From NCBI GenBank assembly GCA_030715135.1, contig JAUYVH010000012.1, positions 38,565-102,564 on the forward strand: a stretch of DNA of 64,000 nt. Direction: 5' to 3'. The notes below the pieces were generated by a model, which saw only the letters and a program-made list of their open reading frames with translations, had not been told where the DNA came from and did not search any database. The position numbers were made by a program, and so were the translations under genes. The DNA is from Keguizhuia sedimenti. Lineage in GTDB: Bacteria; Pseudomonadota; Gammaproteobacteria; Burkholderiales; Burkholderiaceae_D. This document shows positions 29,982 through 38,120 of the stretch, piece by piece; the stretch's first letter is position 1, and each line of letters opens with the position of its first letter.

Positions 29982-30552
29982 GCTGCATGCCGTCCTGGTT
30001 ATTGCCGCGGCCTGCCTCATCACGTTCTGCTTTCCTGCGGTAGCGGCGAACTGGTCCCTCGATCAGCTGATGTCGAGCCTGGCACAGAACAAGACGGCGA
30101 AAGCGAAGTTTTCGGAGATTAAATATCTGGCAGTTCTTGAGACGCCCGTGGAATCTTCCGGAGAGCTGTTGTATGTCGCACCGAACAAGCTGGTCAAGCG
30201 CACCATCAAGCCCCGGCCCGAGGTGATGCAGCTGGACGGTGACACACTGACCCTGGAGCGCGGCAAGAACAAATTTACGATGCAGGTGCAGGAAGCGCCC
30301 GAACTTGCCGCACTGATCGAAAGCATGCGCGGCACGCTGGCAGGAGACCGCGCCGCACTGGAACGCAACTTCAGTGTTGCCATGACAGGTAACCGCGAAC
30401 GCTGGACTCTGTCGATGAAGCCGATCAATACCAAAGCGCTGCAAGTGATCCGCAATATCGAAGTGAGCGGAAGTAAAGGAGAGATCCAGGAAATCGAAGT
30501 CTTGCAGGCAAACGGCGACCGTTCCATCACCTCCGTCGAGAAAAGACCTTGA
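29935..30552 (+). CDS. LolA-like outer-membrane carrier (ApeL-like)
   Basis: A 205-residue secreted protein. A signal peptide (about residues 17-38, HAVLVIAAACLITFCFPAVAA) precedes a LolA-fold domain with NKTAKAKFSEIKYLAVLETPVESSGELLYVAPNKLVKRTIKPRPE, the usual start of LolA relatives. In pigment clusters such proteins are thought to carry the hydrophobic polyene lipid across the periplasm. The start shown fits a signal peptide best although it overlaps the dehydratase gene; TTG 29965 is an alternative. It ends overlapping the exporter gene. Confidence 0.85.
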   Translation: MKNLLSPSAHLPQSVKLHAVLVIAAACLITFCFPAVAANWSLDQLMSSLAQNKTAKAKFSEIKYLAVLETPVESSGELLYVAPNKLVKRTIKPRPEVMQLDGDTLTLERGKNKFTMQVQEAPELAALIESMRGTLAGDRAALERNFSVAMTGNRERWTLSMKPINTKALQVIRNIEVSGSKGEIQEIEVLQANGDRSITSVEKRP

Positions 30553-33083
30553 GGAATGCACAGCAAGAAGGCCGCACTGCGGAAGAGCGCAACGGGTCGC
30601 AGCATAATCCTGCCTGGCAAAATCCGGCAAAAACAGGCCGTCCGCGCGCATGGAGTGCCATCTGGATCTGGCTGCTGGCGCTGGCGCTTGGCGCGGTACT
30701 GATTTTCCGCGCATCCTTTACCGCCGATCTGTCGGCATTCCTTCCGCGTAACCCCACTCCCGAACAGGCGCTGCTGGTCGAACAGCTCAAGGACGGCATG
30801 GTGTCGCGCCTGATCCTGATGGGCATCGAAGGCGGCGATGCGGACAGCCGCGCAGCTCTCTCCAAGGCAATGGCACAAAAGCTGCGCAGCGGTTCGGCGT
30901 TCGTTTCCGTCAATAACGGCGAACCCGTCAACCAGGAAAAGGATCAGGCCTTCTTTTTCCGGAACCGTTATCTGCTCAGCCCATCGGTTACGCCGGAGCG
31001 CTTTACAGTGGATGGACTGCGCGCCGCATTGACCGATACGCTGGACCTGCTGACTTCCTCGGCGGGGATGCTGGCGAGCGAAATGCTTCCGCACGATCCG
31101 ACCGGGGAGATGGTGGAGTTGCTGGGCCGGCTCGATGCCGGACGCCAGCCGAATAAAGTCCAAGGCGCCTGGGCATCGGCAGACGGCAAGCGCGCCTTGC
31201 TGCTCGCCCAGACGCGCGCACTCGGCTCCGACACGGACGGCCAGGAGAAGGCGATCGGCGTCCTCCGCCATGCATTCGAGCAGGCCAGGGCCGATCTGGC
31301 CGCGCGCATGCCGCAGGCAAAGAACGCACAACTGCTCATGACCGGCCCCGGCGTATTCGGCGTCAATGCGCGCAATACCATTACCCAGGAAGCCGGCACC
31401 CTGGCCGCGATCAGCACCGGCCTCATCATCTGCCTGCTGCTGTTCGTCTACCGCTCGCCGATCGCGGTCGTGCTGGGTTTGTTGCCCGTCCTGAGCGGCA
31501 TCGTTGCAGGCGTTGCGGCGGTCAGTCTGGGATTCGACGTCGTGCATGCCATCACCATCGGCTTCGGCACGACGCTGGTGGGCGAGGCGATCGACTATTC
31601 AATTTACCTGTTCATCCAGTCCGAGCGCGGCGGCGATCCGCAAACATGGGTAAAACAGTTCTGGCCCACGATACGGCTAGGCGCGCTGACCTCCATCGTC
31701 GGTTTCGCAGCGCTGCTGTTTTCCGGATTTCCGGGCCTGGCGCAACTGGGCCTGTATTCCATTGCCGGCCTGCTGGCGGCAGTCTGCGTCACGCGCTTTG
31801 TGCTGCCTTCCCTGATGCCCAGGGGATTCGCGGTACGCGACGTGTCGCATATCGGTGTTCCGGTGCAAAAGCTGCTTCCGCATGCACCGCGCCTGCGCGG
31901 CATCATCCTGGCATGCGCCGTGCTGGCCTGCGCGGTGCTCTGGGTCAAGCGCGACGGCCTATGGCATTCCGACCTGAACGCCTTGAGTCCGGTGAGCGCA
32001 AGCGACCAGCAGCTCGACGCTGACCTGCGCAAGGACATCGGCGCGCCGGATGTGCGCTATCTCGTCGTCGTGAAAGCCGACAGCACCGAGGGAGTGCTGC
32101 AAGCGACCGAAAAAATTTCCGCGAAATTGCAGGGACTGGTTGATAAGGGAAGCTTGGCCGCCTTCGAATCGCCCAGCCGCTATCTGCCCAGTATGGAAAG
32201 CCAGCGCATGCGCCTGGCGAGCCTGCCGGACGCCAGGGAGCTGGAAGGACGCCTGCATGAAGCTGCCCAGGGACTGCCTTTCAAGATCAAGCTAATGCAA
32301 CCTTTCGTCGATTCCGTGGGTGCCTTGGCAAAAGCCGCAAAAGACCCTGCAGCGCTGAACAAGATTCTGCTCAAGCCCGAAAGCCTGCGCGGCACCTCGA
32401 TGGCCCTGGCGACGGATTCGCTGCTGATCAGCAATGCGGAAGGCGCAAGCGGATTGATGCCGCTGACCGCGCCCGAAAGCCATGTCGTCGATGCTGAAGC
32501 GCTCCGTTCAGCGATCAAGCAAGCCGGCGTGGACAAGGCTTATTTCATCGACCTGAAGACCGAGACCGACAAGCTCTACCGTGCTTACCTACGCGAAGCC
32601 ATCATCCTGACCGCATGCGGCATGCTGGCGATTGCCGTTCTGCTTGCCCTGCATCTGCGCTCCGTACGCCGGCTCGCACGCGTGTTGATGCCGCTGGCAG
32701 CATCCATATTGGTCGTGGCGGCCATGCTGGCGCTGAGCGGCCAGCGCATGACTATCCTGCACCTGATCGGCATGCTGCTGATCGTTGCGGTCGGTTCCAA
32801 CTACGCGCTGTTCTTCGACCAGAATATCGCGGCGGACTCCGACGGCAAACGAGCGCGTGCCAGCAACATGAAAGCCACGACATTGGCTTCACTCATCCTC
32901 GCCAACGTCACAACCGTCATCGGCTTCGGCCTGCTGGGATTCTCCAGCGTGCCGGTCCTGAATGCCGTGGGACAGACGGTCGGGCCGGGCGTCGTGCTGG
33001 CCTTGCTGTTCGCCGCCGCGCTGACCATGCCGAAACAAGCCGACCAAACAAAATCAAGCAATGGAAACGATCATGCAAGCTGA
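30549..33083 (+). CDS. MMPL/RND-family exporter (ApeM-like)
   Basis: An 844-residue inner-membrane protein with the RND-like layout: one N-terminal helix (about 35-53), a large periplasmic loop, five helices (about 275-420), a second loop and a final helix group (about 680-830). Segments such as TIGFGTTLVGEAIDYSIYLFIQSE are typical of the family. It is predicted to hand the polyene lipid to the LolA-like partner. The start is TTG 30549, overlapping the previous stop; the basic, low-complexity first 35 residues make the exact start uncertain. Confidence 0.87.
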   Translation: MRNAQQEGRTAEERNGSQHNPAWQNPAKTGRPRAWSAIWIWLLALALGAVLIFRASFTADLSAFLPRNPTPEQALLVEQLKDGMVSRLILMGIEGGDADSRAALSKAMAQKLRSGSAFVSVNNGEPVNQEKDQAFFFRNRYLLSPSVTPERFTVDGLRAALTDTLDLLTSSAGMLASEMLPHDPTGEMVELLGRLDAGRQPNKVQGAWASADGKRALLLAQTRALGSDTDGQEKAIGVLRHAFEQARADLAARMPQAKNAQLLMTGPGVFGVNARNTITQEAGTLAAISTGLIICLLLFVYRSPIAVVLGLLPVLSGIVAGVAAVSLGFDVVHAITIGFGTTLVGEAIDYSIYLFIQSERGGDPQTWVKQFWPTIRLGALTSIVGFAALLFSGFPGLAQLGLYSIAGLLAAVCVTRFVLPSLMPRGFAVRDVSHIGVPVQKLLPHAPRLRGIILACAVLACAVLWVKRDGLWHSDLNALSPVSASDQQLDADLRKDIGAPDVRYLVVVKADSTEGVLQATEKISAKLQGLVDKGSLAAFESPSRYLPSMESQRMRLASLPDARELEGRLHEAAQGLPFKIKLMQPFVDSVGALAKAAKDPAALNKILLKPESLRGTSMALATDSLLISNAEGASGLMPLTAPESHVVDAEALRSAIKQAGVDKAYFIDLKTETDKLYRAYLREAIILTACGMLAIAVLLALHLRSVRRLARVLMPLAASILVVAAMLALSGQRMTILHLIGMLLIVAVGSNYALFFDQNIAADSDGKRARASNMKATTLASLILANVTTVIGFGLLGFSSVPVLNAVGQTVGPGVVLALLFAAALTMPKQADQTKSSNGNDHAS

Positions 33084-33792
33084 TGCAATCAACACACTGC
33101 TGGATACCGCATGCGAGCCTTACCGCCGCGCCGGAAAATTCGCCTGGCATTTCGCACGCGGCAAGCTGGGCCGCGATCCGGCCTTCAAGGGCATCCTCGC
33201 GCGCGGCCTGCTGAGCGGACGCCGGAACATACTCGATATCGGCTGCGGGCAGGGTTTGCTCGCGTCGTGGCTGCTGTCCGCGCGCCGCCAGTACGAATCG
33301 GGCCACTGGTCGCAAGGCTGGCCCGAGCCGCCGGAACTGGAACATGTACGCGGCATCGAGCTGATGCCGAAAGACGTGGAACGTGCCAACGAATCGCTGA
33401 AACACCACGGCCAGCGGGTGAAGATCGAAGTCGGCAACATGTGCAGCGCGGACTTCGGCACGGCGGATGCGGTCGTGATCCTGGACGTGCTGCATTACGT
33501 GGACTTCCCGGCACAGGACGATGTGTTGCGGCGCGTGCATGCCTGCCTGACGCCGGGCGGCGTGCTGCTCTTGCGCGTCGGCGACGCCGCAGGCGGACTG
33601 CCGTTCAAGATGAGCAACTGGGTCGACAATGTCGTGACCTGGGTGCGCGGGCACCGGACGCTGCCGCGCTATTGCCGCACGCTGGCGGACTGGAAAACGC
33701 ATATCGCCAGCCTGGGTTTTCAGGTCGAAGCCATGCCCATGCATGAAGGCACGCCATTCGCCAATATTCTGCTGGTATGCAAGAAGATATGA
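33061..33792 (+). CDS. SAM-dependent methyltransferase of the pigment cluster
   Basis: The 243-residue class I methyltransferase has the SAM-binding motif NILDIGCGQGLL (57-65), the acidic IELMPKDVERA, and VVILDVLHYVD. It probably methylates the aryl head group or its hydroxyl, a known variation among aryl polyenes. It overlaps the exporter by 23 bases and the next dehydratase by four (ATGA), so it belongs to the operon. ATG 33073 is an alternative start. The acceptor is not predictable from sequence. Confidence 0.82.
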   Translation: METIMQADAINTLLDTACEPYRRAGKFAWHFARGKLGRDPAFKGILARGLLSGRRNILDIGCGQGLLASWLLSARRQYESGHWSQGWPEPPELEHVRGIELMPKDVERANESLKHHGQRVKIEVGNMCSADFGTADAVVILDVLHYVDFPAQDDVLRRVHACLTPGGVLLLRVGDAAGGLPFKMSNWVDNVVTWVRGHRTLPRYCRTLADWKTHIASLGFQVEAMPMHEGTPFANILLVCKKI

Positions 33793-34253
33793 TGGACTAC
33801 GGTCGCGAATGGATTGCCCGGCATATCCCGCATCAGGGCACGATGTGCCTGCTTGACCATGTCGCATCTTTTGATGAAGAACGCCTGATCTGCATCGCGA
33901 CCAGCCATGCGCAGGCTGACAATCCTTTGCGCGCGCAGGGACGGCTGGGCGCGGCAACCGGCATCGAATACGCCGCGCAAGCCATGGCGGTGCACGGCGC
34001 GTTGCTGGCTCAGGGCACGGAAGACCGGCCCAAGGTGGGATTTCTCGCCAGCGTGCGCAGCGTGGAACTGCATGTCGAGCGACTGGACAACGTGCCCGGC
34101 GCATTGCGCATCGAAGCAGTACGCATCCATAGCGAAGGCAATTCCATCCTCTATGGATTCACGGTCCACGCGGACCAGACGTCGCAATTGCTGCTGGAGG
34201 GCAGGGCGGCAGTGATCCTCAATGCGCAAGCATTGACGCCGGGCGGAAAATAA
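33789..34253 (+). CDS. Hotdog-fold dehydratase subunit (ApeP-like)
   Basis: This 154-residue protein has the hotdog pattern seen in ApeP: REWIARHIPHQGTMCLLDHVASFDEE at the N-terminus (catalytic His in HIPHQG) and AATGIEYAAQAMAVHGALLA in the central helix. It is the probable partner of the smaller dehydratase at 29682. The start overlaps the methyltransferase stop; ATG 33792 directly follows and is equally possible. It is followed 20 bases later by the ketoreductase. Confidence 0.84.
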   Translation: MMDYGREWIARHIPHQGTMCLLDHVASFDEERLICIATSHAQADNPLRAQGRLGAATGIEYAAQAMAVHGALLAQGTEDRPKVGFLASVRSVELHVERLDNVPGALRIEAVRIHSEGNSILYGFTVHADQTSQLLLEGRAAVILNAQALTPGGK

Positions 34254-34273
34254 GAACACAACAGGAGACAAAC

Positions 34274-34993
34274 ATGAAGCGTGCATTGATCACAGGCGGC
34301 AGCGGCGGCATCGGCGCAGCGGTATGCAAACGACTGGCTACGGACGGCCTGCATGTCATCGTGCACGCAAACCGCAACCGCGACGCGGCGGAAAAGCTGG
34401 TTGAAGAGATTAAGTCCGCTGGCGGCAGCGCCGAAGTGGGCGTCTTCGACGTGACCGATGCGGGTGCGACCAAAGCTGCTCTGGAAGCACTGCTCGAAGC
34501 CGGTCCCATCCAAGTACTGGTCAACAACGCCGGCATCCATGCCGACGCGGTCTTCCCCGGCATGTCCGGCAAGCAGTGGCACGATGTGATCGATGTATCG
34601 CTGCACGGCTTCTTCAACGTGACACAGCCGCTCATGATGCCCATGATCCGTACCCGCTGGGGTCGCATCATCAATGTGTCGTCGATTGCGGCCATCGCCG
34701 GCAACCGCGGCCAGGTCAATTATTCCGCCGCCAAGGGTGCTCTTCATTCCGCCACCAAGTCGCTTGCGCTCGAAGTCGCCAGCCGCGGCATCACCGTCAA
34801 CGCCGTCGCGCCCGGCATCATCGCCACCGACATGAGCGAAGGCGTGTTCGATGAGAAGATGATCCAGAACATGGTGCCGATGAAGCGAGCCGGCAAGCCG
34901 GAAGAGGTGGCCGATTTGATTGGATTTCTGGCGTCGGGGCAGGCGGCTTATATTTCGGGGCAGATTATTTCGATTAATGGAGCGATGATCTAA
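34274..34993 (+). CDS. 3-ketoacyl-ACP reductase, FabG type (ApeQ-like)
   Basis: The 239-residue short-chain dehydrogenase reduces 3-ketoacyl-ACP with NADPH. It has the cofactor motif ALITGGSGGIGAAVC, NNAGIHADAVF, catalytic Ser and YSAAKGA Tyr/Lys, and the C-terminal AAYISGQIISINGAMI typical of FabG. AGGAG lies before ATG 34274. It is the last pigment gene of the plus-strand operon. A third ketosynthase, found next to this gene in some ape clusters, is absent here. Confidence 0.9.
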   Translation: MKRALITGGSGGIGAAVCKRLATDGLHVIVHANRNRDAAEKLVEEIKSAGGSAEVGVFDVTDAGATKAALEALLEAGPIQVLVNNAGIHADAVFPGMSGKQWHDVIDVSLHGFFNVTQPLMMPMIRTRWGRIINVSSIAAIAGNRGQVNYSAAKGALHSATKSLALEVASRGITVNAVAPGIIATDMSEGVFDEKMIQNMVPMKRAGKPEEVADLIGFLASGQAAYISGQIISINGAMI

Positions 34994-35067
34994 TAGCGCT
35001 TAATTATGAGCATGGTATCCCCTACAGCAAAATGTTCAGTTGCCAAATTTAATGTGAATTGATCGCA

Positions 35068-35637
35068 ATGAATCCTTATTACATATATGCTCTTAAAGAT
35101 CCTCGCTCTACTCCTGCGCAGCCCTTCTATATTGGCAAAGGTACGGGTGTTCGAGCTTGGGATCACACGATTAGAGTCGATGAAACTCGCAAGGGCAAAC
35201 GGATTAATGAAATTCAGAGTGCTGGCTATCAGGTGATTACTACAGTCCTTGCGGACGACCTAACCGAGTTCCAAGCACTAAAATTAGAAGCTGAGTTAAT
35301 CTCAGCGTTTGGTACTACAGCAAATGGAGGTATCCTCACTAATACTGTTACTCCAAGTGGAAGCGCCCAGAAGCTGCGAAGTGGATTGGTTGTACCATCA
35401 GGAACCGTAGAGAAAGCGCAGATTGCCCTTAATCTTCTAAAAGCTGCTGTACTTGAATTAGCCCAAGGCAATCCTGATGGGATTACGAATTCTGACGTCG
35501 CAAAGGCACTCGGGCTTCAAAGTGACTATTCAGGAGGTTCCAAAGACTATCTCTCATGGAGCATCCTTGGCCTATTGATGCGAGAAGGAAAAATGATTCG
35601 TGCGGAAAGTAGGAAGCATAAAGCAGTCGTTAAATGA
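35068..35637 (+). CDS. LEM-3-like GIY-YIG domain protein with C-terminal winged-helix-like part
   Basis: The 189-residue protein opens with YYIYALKDPRSTPAQPFYIGKGTGVRAWDH, the pattern of LEM-3-like GIY-YIG nucleases (YIYAL plus FYIGKG), followed by ALKLEAELISAFGT with the expected acidic residue. The C-terminal 75 residues (NSDVAKALGLQ...SWSILGLLMREGKMI) look like a winged helix. Base composition and codon use are visibly more AT-rich than the neighbours, suggesting separate acquisition. It lies in the gap between the converging halves of the cluster; no pigment role is implied. ATG 35068 is chosen over TTG 35059. Confidence 0.72.
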   Translation: MNPYYIYALKDPRSTPAQPFYIGKGTGVRAWDHTIRVDETRKGKRINEIQSAGYQVITTVLADDLTEFQALKLEAELISAFGTTANGGILTNTVTPSGSAQKLRSGLVVPSGTVEKAQIALNLLKAAVLELAQGNPDGITNSDVAKALGLQSDYSGGSKDYLSWSILGLLMREGKMIRAESRKHKAVVK

Positions 35638-35694
35638 GATTTGCTTTCGTTTGCCCAATATTTTGACTGTTTTTCCTTAACGTGTAATTCTCCA

Positions 35695-37050
35695 CTACAC
35701 CGCATCCCGAATATTAAACTTCCTCTTCTGCCAGGCCCGCAGCGTCCTTAAGGGATTGAACAGCGACGACAGATAATACACCCCCTTGAACACATACACC
35801 GACGGCCAGATTTTCGGGTTGGTGAAGATGTCGCCGGCCAGTACCGACATGATGCCTTCCTTGGCGCGCAGGACGTTCTGCGGATGCAGGAAGAGTTCGC
35901 GCATCGCGGGGTTGGTGACGCGGTAGATGAACCAGGTGAAGATGTTTGGTCCCTTGCGCATGTGGCGGTCGAAGTCGTCCAAAGCTTTTTGTGCCCTGGT
36001 CGGTTCGCGCAGGCAGGCGCGCACGGCTTCCGCACCGACGAAGGCGCTTTTCATGGCGAGGAAGACGCCCGAGGAAAATACCGGGTCCACGAAGGCGTAA
36101 GCGTCGCCCAGCAGGATGCAGCGCTTTGAATAGCTCTTGCGGCTGGTGTAGGAGTAGTTGCCGGTCGCTTCCACGCCGTTGATGAGCGTGGCGTTCTTCA
36201 GGCGCGCGGCGAGTCGGGGCGCCATCGCGATGGTGTCCATGAAAAACTGCTCGACGCTGACCTTGCGCGAGGCGAGGTAGTAGGGCCAGCACACCGCGCC
36301 CACGCTGGTGGTGCCGTCGGACAGCGGGATGAACCAGAACCAGCCGTGCTCGAACCAGTACAGGCTGATGTCTCCCTCGCGCTTGCCTTCATAACGTCCC
36401 GCGTTGGTGAAATGACCGTAGAGCGCCGAGCTGTTGTGCTTCCTGTTCTTTTCCTTGGTCTTGAACTGGCTGGAAAGAAAGGTATCGCGGCCGGATGCGT
36501 CGATCACGAAGTCGGCGAGGTATTCCTGCATGCAGCCATCCGGCATCTGCGCCTTGACCGTCGCATGGTCGTCGCTGAACTGCACGTCGCGCACGCGGCA
36601 GCCTTCGATGGCATGCGCGCCTTTCTGCTGTGCGTTGCGGAACAGGACCTCGTCGAAGTCCGAGCGCCGCACCTGGTAGGCATAGGGCATGGTCTTATCC
36701 CAGGCTTCGCTGAACTCGATATGGGTTTGCTTGTTCTCTTCCGGCGCATTGAATTCGACGCCCCATTTAGGCATGCCGATGGCCGCGACCTGTTCACGCA
36801 CGCCCAGTTTGTCCAGGAGCGGCATGTTGGCGGGCAGGAGCGATTCGCCGATGTGAAAGCGCGGGTGAACGGATTTTTCCAGCAGAGTGACGTGGAAGCC
36901 TTGCTCGGCCAGGAGCGCTGCCGCCGTGGAACCGGCCGGGCCGCCGCCGATGATGAGCACTTCGGTTTTTTGGGGTTTGCCCACCGTCTGAACGACGCGT
37001 TGAGCTTGAAGGTCGGTTTGTGCGGGCGTATCGGTAGCTGGGCTGTTCAT
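35695..37050 (-). CDS. Flavin-dependent halogenase 1
   Basis: A 451-residue FAD enzyme of the flavin-dependent halogenase superfamily. It has the dinucleotide motif VLIIGGGPAG (31-40), PRFHIGESLLP (63-73), the halogenase signature W-F-W-F-I-P (237-242) and the second signature F-V-D-P-V-F-S-S-G (320-328). PRFHIGES-type enzymes often act on phenolic or carrier-bound substrates. It may chlorinate or brominate the polyene or aryl head, as in brominated xanthomonadins. A 14-bp inverted repeat lies upstream, between it and the hydrolase gene. The halide and substrate are unknown. Confidence 0.83.
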   Translation of the reverse strand: MNSPATDTPAQTDLQAQRVVQTVGKPQKTEVLIIGGGPAGSTAAALLAEQGFHVTLLEKSVHPRFHIGESLLPANMPLLDKLGVREQVAAIGMPKWGVEFNAPEENKQTHIEFSEAWDKTMPYAYQVRRSDFDEVLFRNAQQKGAHAIEGCRVRDVQFSDDHATVKAQMPDGCMQEYLADFVIDASGRDTFLSSQFKTKEKNRKHNSSALYGHFTNAGRYEGKREGDISLYWFEHGWFWFIPLSDGTTSVGAVCWPYYLASRKVSVEQFFMDTIAMAPRLAARLKNATLINGVEATGNYSYTSRKSYSKRCILLGDAYAFVDPVFSSGVFLAMKSAFVGAEAVRACLREPTRAQKALDDFDRHMRKGPNIFTWFIYRVTNPAMRELFLHPQNVLRAKEGIMSVLAGDIFTNPKIWPSVYVFKGVYYLSSLFNPLRTLRAWQKRKFNIRDAV

Positions 37051-37067
37051 TGCGTGGATAAGATGGT

Positions 37068-37103
37068 GCGGATAAGCCGGAATCTGAAATCCGGCTTATC
37101 CGC
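37068..37103. repeat. 14-bp perfect inverted repeat upstream of halogenase 1
   Basis: GCGGATAAGCCGGA (37068-37081) and its exact complement (37090-37103) enclose an eight-base loop. No T-run follows on either strand, so it is not a classic terminator. An imperfect echo, GTGGATAAG, lies at 37054-37062. Confidence 0.85.
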
Positions 37104-37164
37104 GTCAAAATCGAATCCGCACAGGGTACTGGCGTGCTCCTGCTTCGTCAACGAGGACGTGGCT

Positions 37165-38043
37165 TTATGGTTGTTTCGACATGGTCGATTCGACAAACAG
37201 GGCGTCGTTGCACTTCGGGAAATTGCTGCGGTCAAGGAAGTCTGTCCAGAGCGCTTTCCAGGGGCCCCATTCATGGCCGCCCGGAACGGTCTTCACATGG
37301 TCTGCGGGCAGCAGGGTGCCGAGCAGGCGGTTGCTGGAAGCGAAGCGGTCTTCGGTGCCGTATCCGAGCCGGATTTGCAGGTGTTTGGCATTTTCAATGC
37401 GGCGCGCCTGATAAGATTTCAGCCAGGACCAAAAGCGGCGGTCGTAATCCTTGTCTTCGAACCATCGGGGATCGTCGGCGTCTTTCGCCTCAATACGGCC
37501 GGGCTGCCATGCCTGCACGCCGCCAGCCTCGGCGATTTCAGCGATCAGCGAGCGATTGCCGAGGAAGGGCGCCATCAGGAAAACGCCGTCGACCAGTTCG
37601 CCGTGCTGCTGCGCATACAACATGGAGCCGTAGCCGCCGAGCGAAATGCCGGCCAGCCAGATCTGGGAATAGTTTTTCTGCCGGGCGGGAAGGATGATGT
37701 CGCGATGCAGCCGGTTCTCGACCACGCCGGCGCTGTAATAGCCGAAGTGCGTGTCGGGCACGATCACGTCGGCCGCGATGTGGCGTTCGCGCAATGCCGA
37801 GATGAATCCGTTGCGCACAAAATCTTCGGGCTTGTCGTATGCCCCGGGTAACAAAACCACAAGGATCTTCTCCGGCGCTTTACAAGGCGCCGCATTCTCA
37901 ATAACATCAAGCTCGTTTTTAACGACTCCGATTGGCATACACGCAGTTAGGATCAAGGCAAAAAGGCAAGTAATCCTTTTCAGGACGTTGAGGCCGATGA
38001 TTTTATCAAGTGCAGGGTAAATACACGCCATGGGTGTTTTCAT
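37165..38043 (-). CDS. Alpha/beta-hydrolase lipoprotein
   Basis: A 292-residue protein with an N-terminal hydrophobic segment ending in the lipobox LILTAC, so probably lipid-anchored. A hydrolase domain follows, with LVVLLPGAYDKPEDF, the nucleophile elbow LAGISLGGYGSM and a late His in VPGGHEWGPW completing a plausible Ser-Asp-His triad. It lies between chorismatase and halogenase 1 and could deacylate or transacylate the pigment, but no specific role is proven. ATG 38043 has GGAAA seven bases upstream; 38067 and 38031 are other in-frame starts. Confidence 0.68.
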   Translation of the reverse strand: MKTPMACIYPALDKIIGLNVLKRITCLFALILTACMPIGVVKNELDVIENAAPCKAPEKILVVLLPGAYDKPEDFVRNGFISALRERHIAADVIVPDTHFGYYSAGVVENRLHRDIILPARQKNYSQIWLAGISLGGYGSMLYAQQHGELVDGVFLMAPFLGNRSLIAEIAEAGGVQAWQPGRIEAKDADDPRWFEDKDYDRRFWSWLKSYQARRIENAKHLQIRLGYGTEDRFASSNRLLGTLLPADHVKTVPGGHEWGPWKALWTDFLDRSNFPKCNDALFVESTMSKQP

Positions 38044-38086
38044 CCCGCGATTTCCGTCTGCCGACATTGACGCCGAATTAAGCCTT

Positions 38087-38114
38087 TCACCATACCAAGC
38101 CAGTCACCATACCA
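38087..38114 (+). repeat. 11-bp direct repeat upstream of the chorismatase gene
   Basis: TCACCATACCA occurs at 38087-38097 and again at 38104-38114, a 17-base period, ending six bases before the chorismatase ATG and inside the divergent intergenic region. It could be a binding site or a slippage duplication. Confidence 0.8.
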
Positions 38115-38120
38115 TTCCGC

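Noticed and set aside
36346-37851. 501-codon plus-strand frame across halogenase 1 and the hydrolase
   Set aside because: It runs antisense through two well-supported genes and the 14-bp palindrome; no domain is visible.
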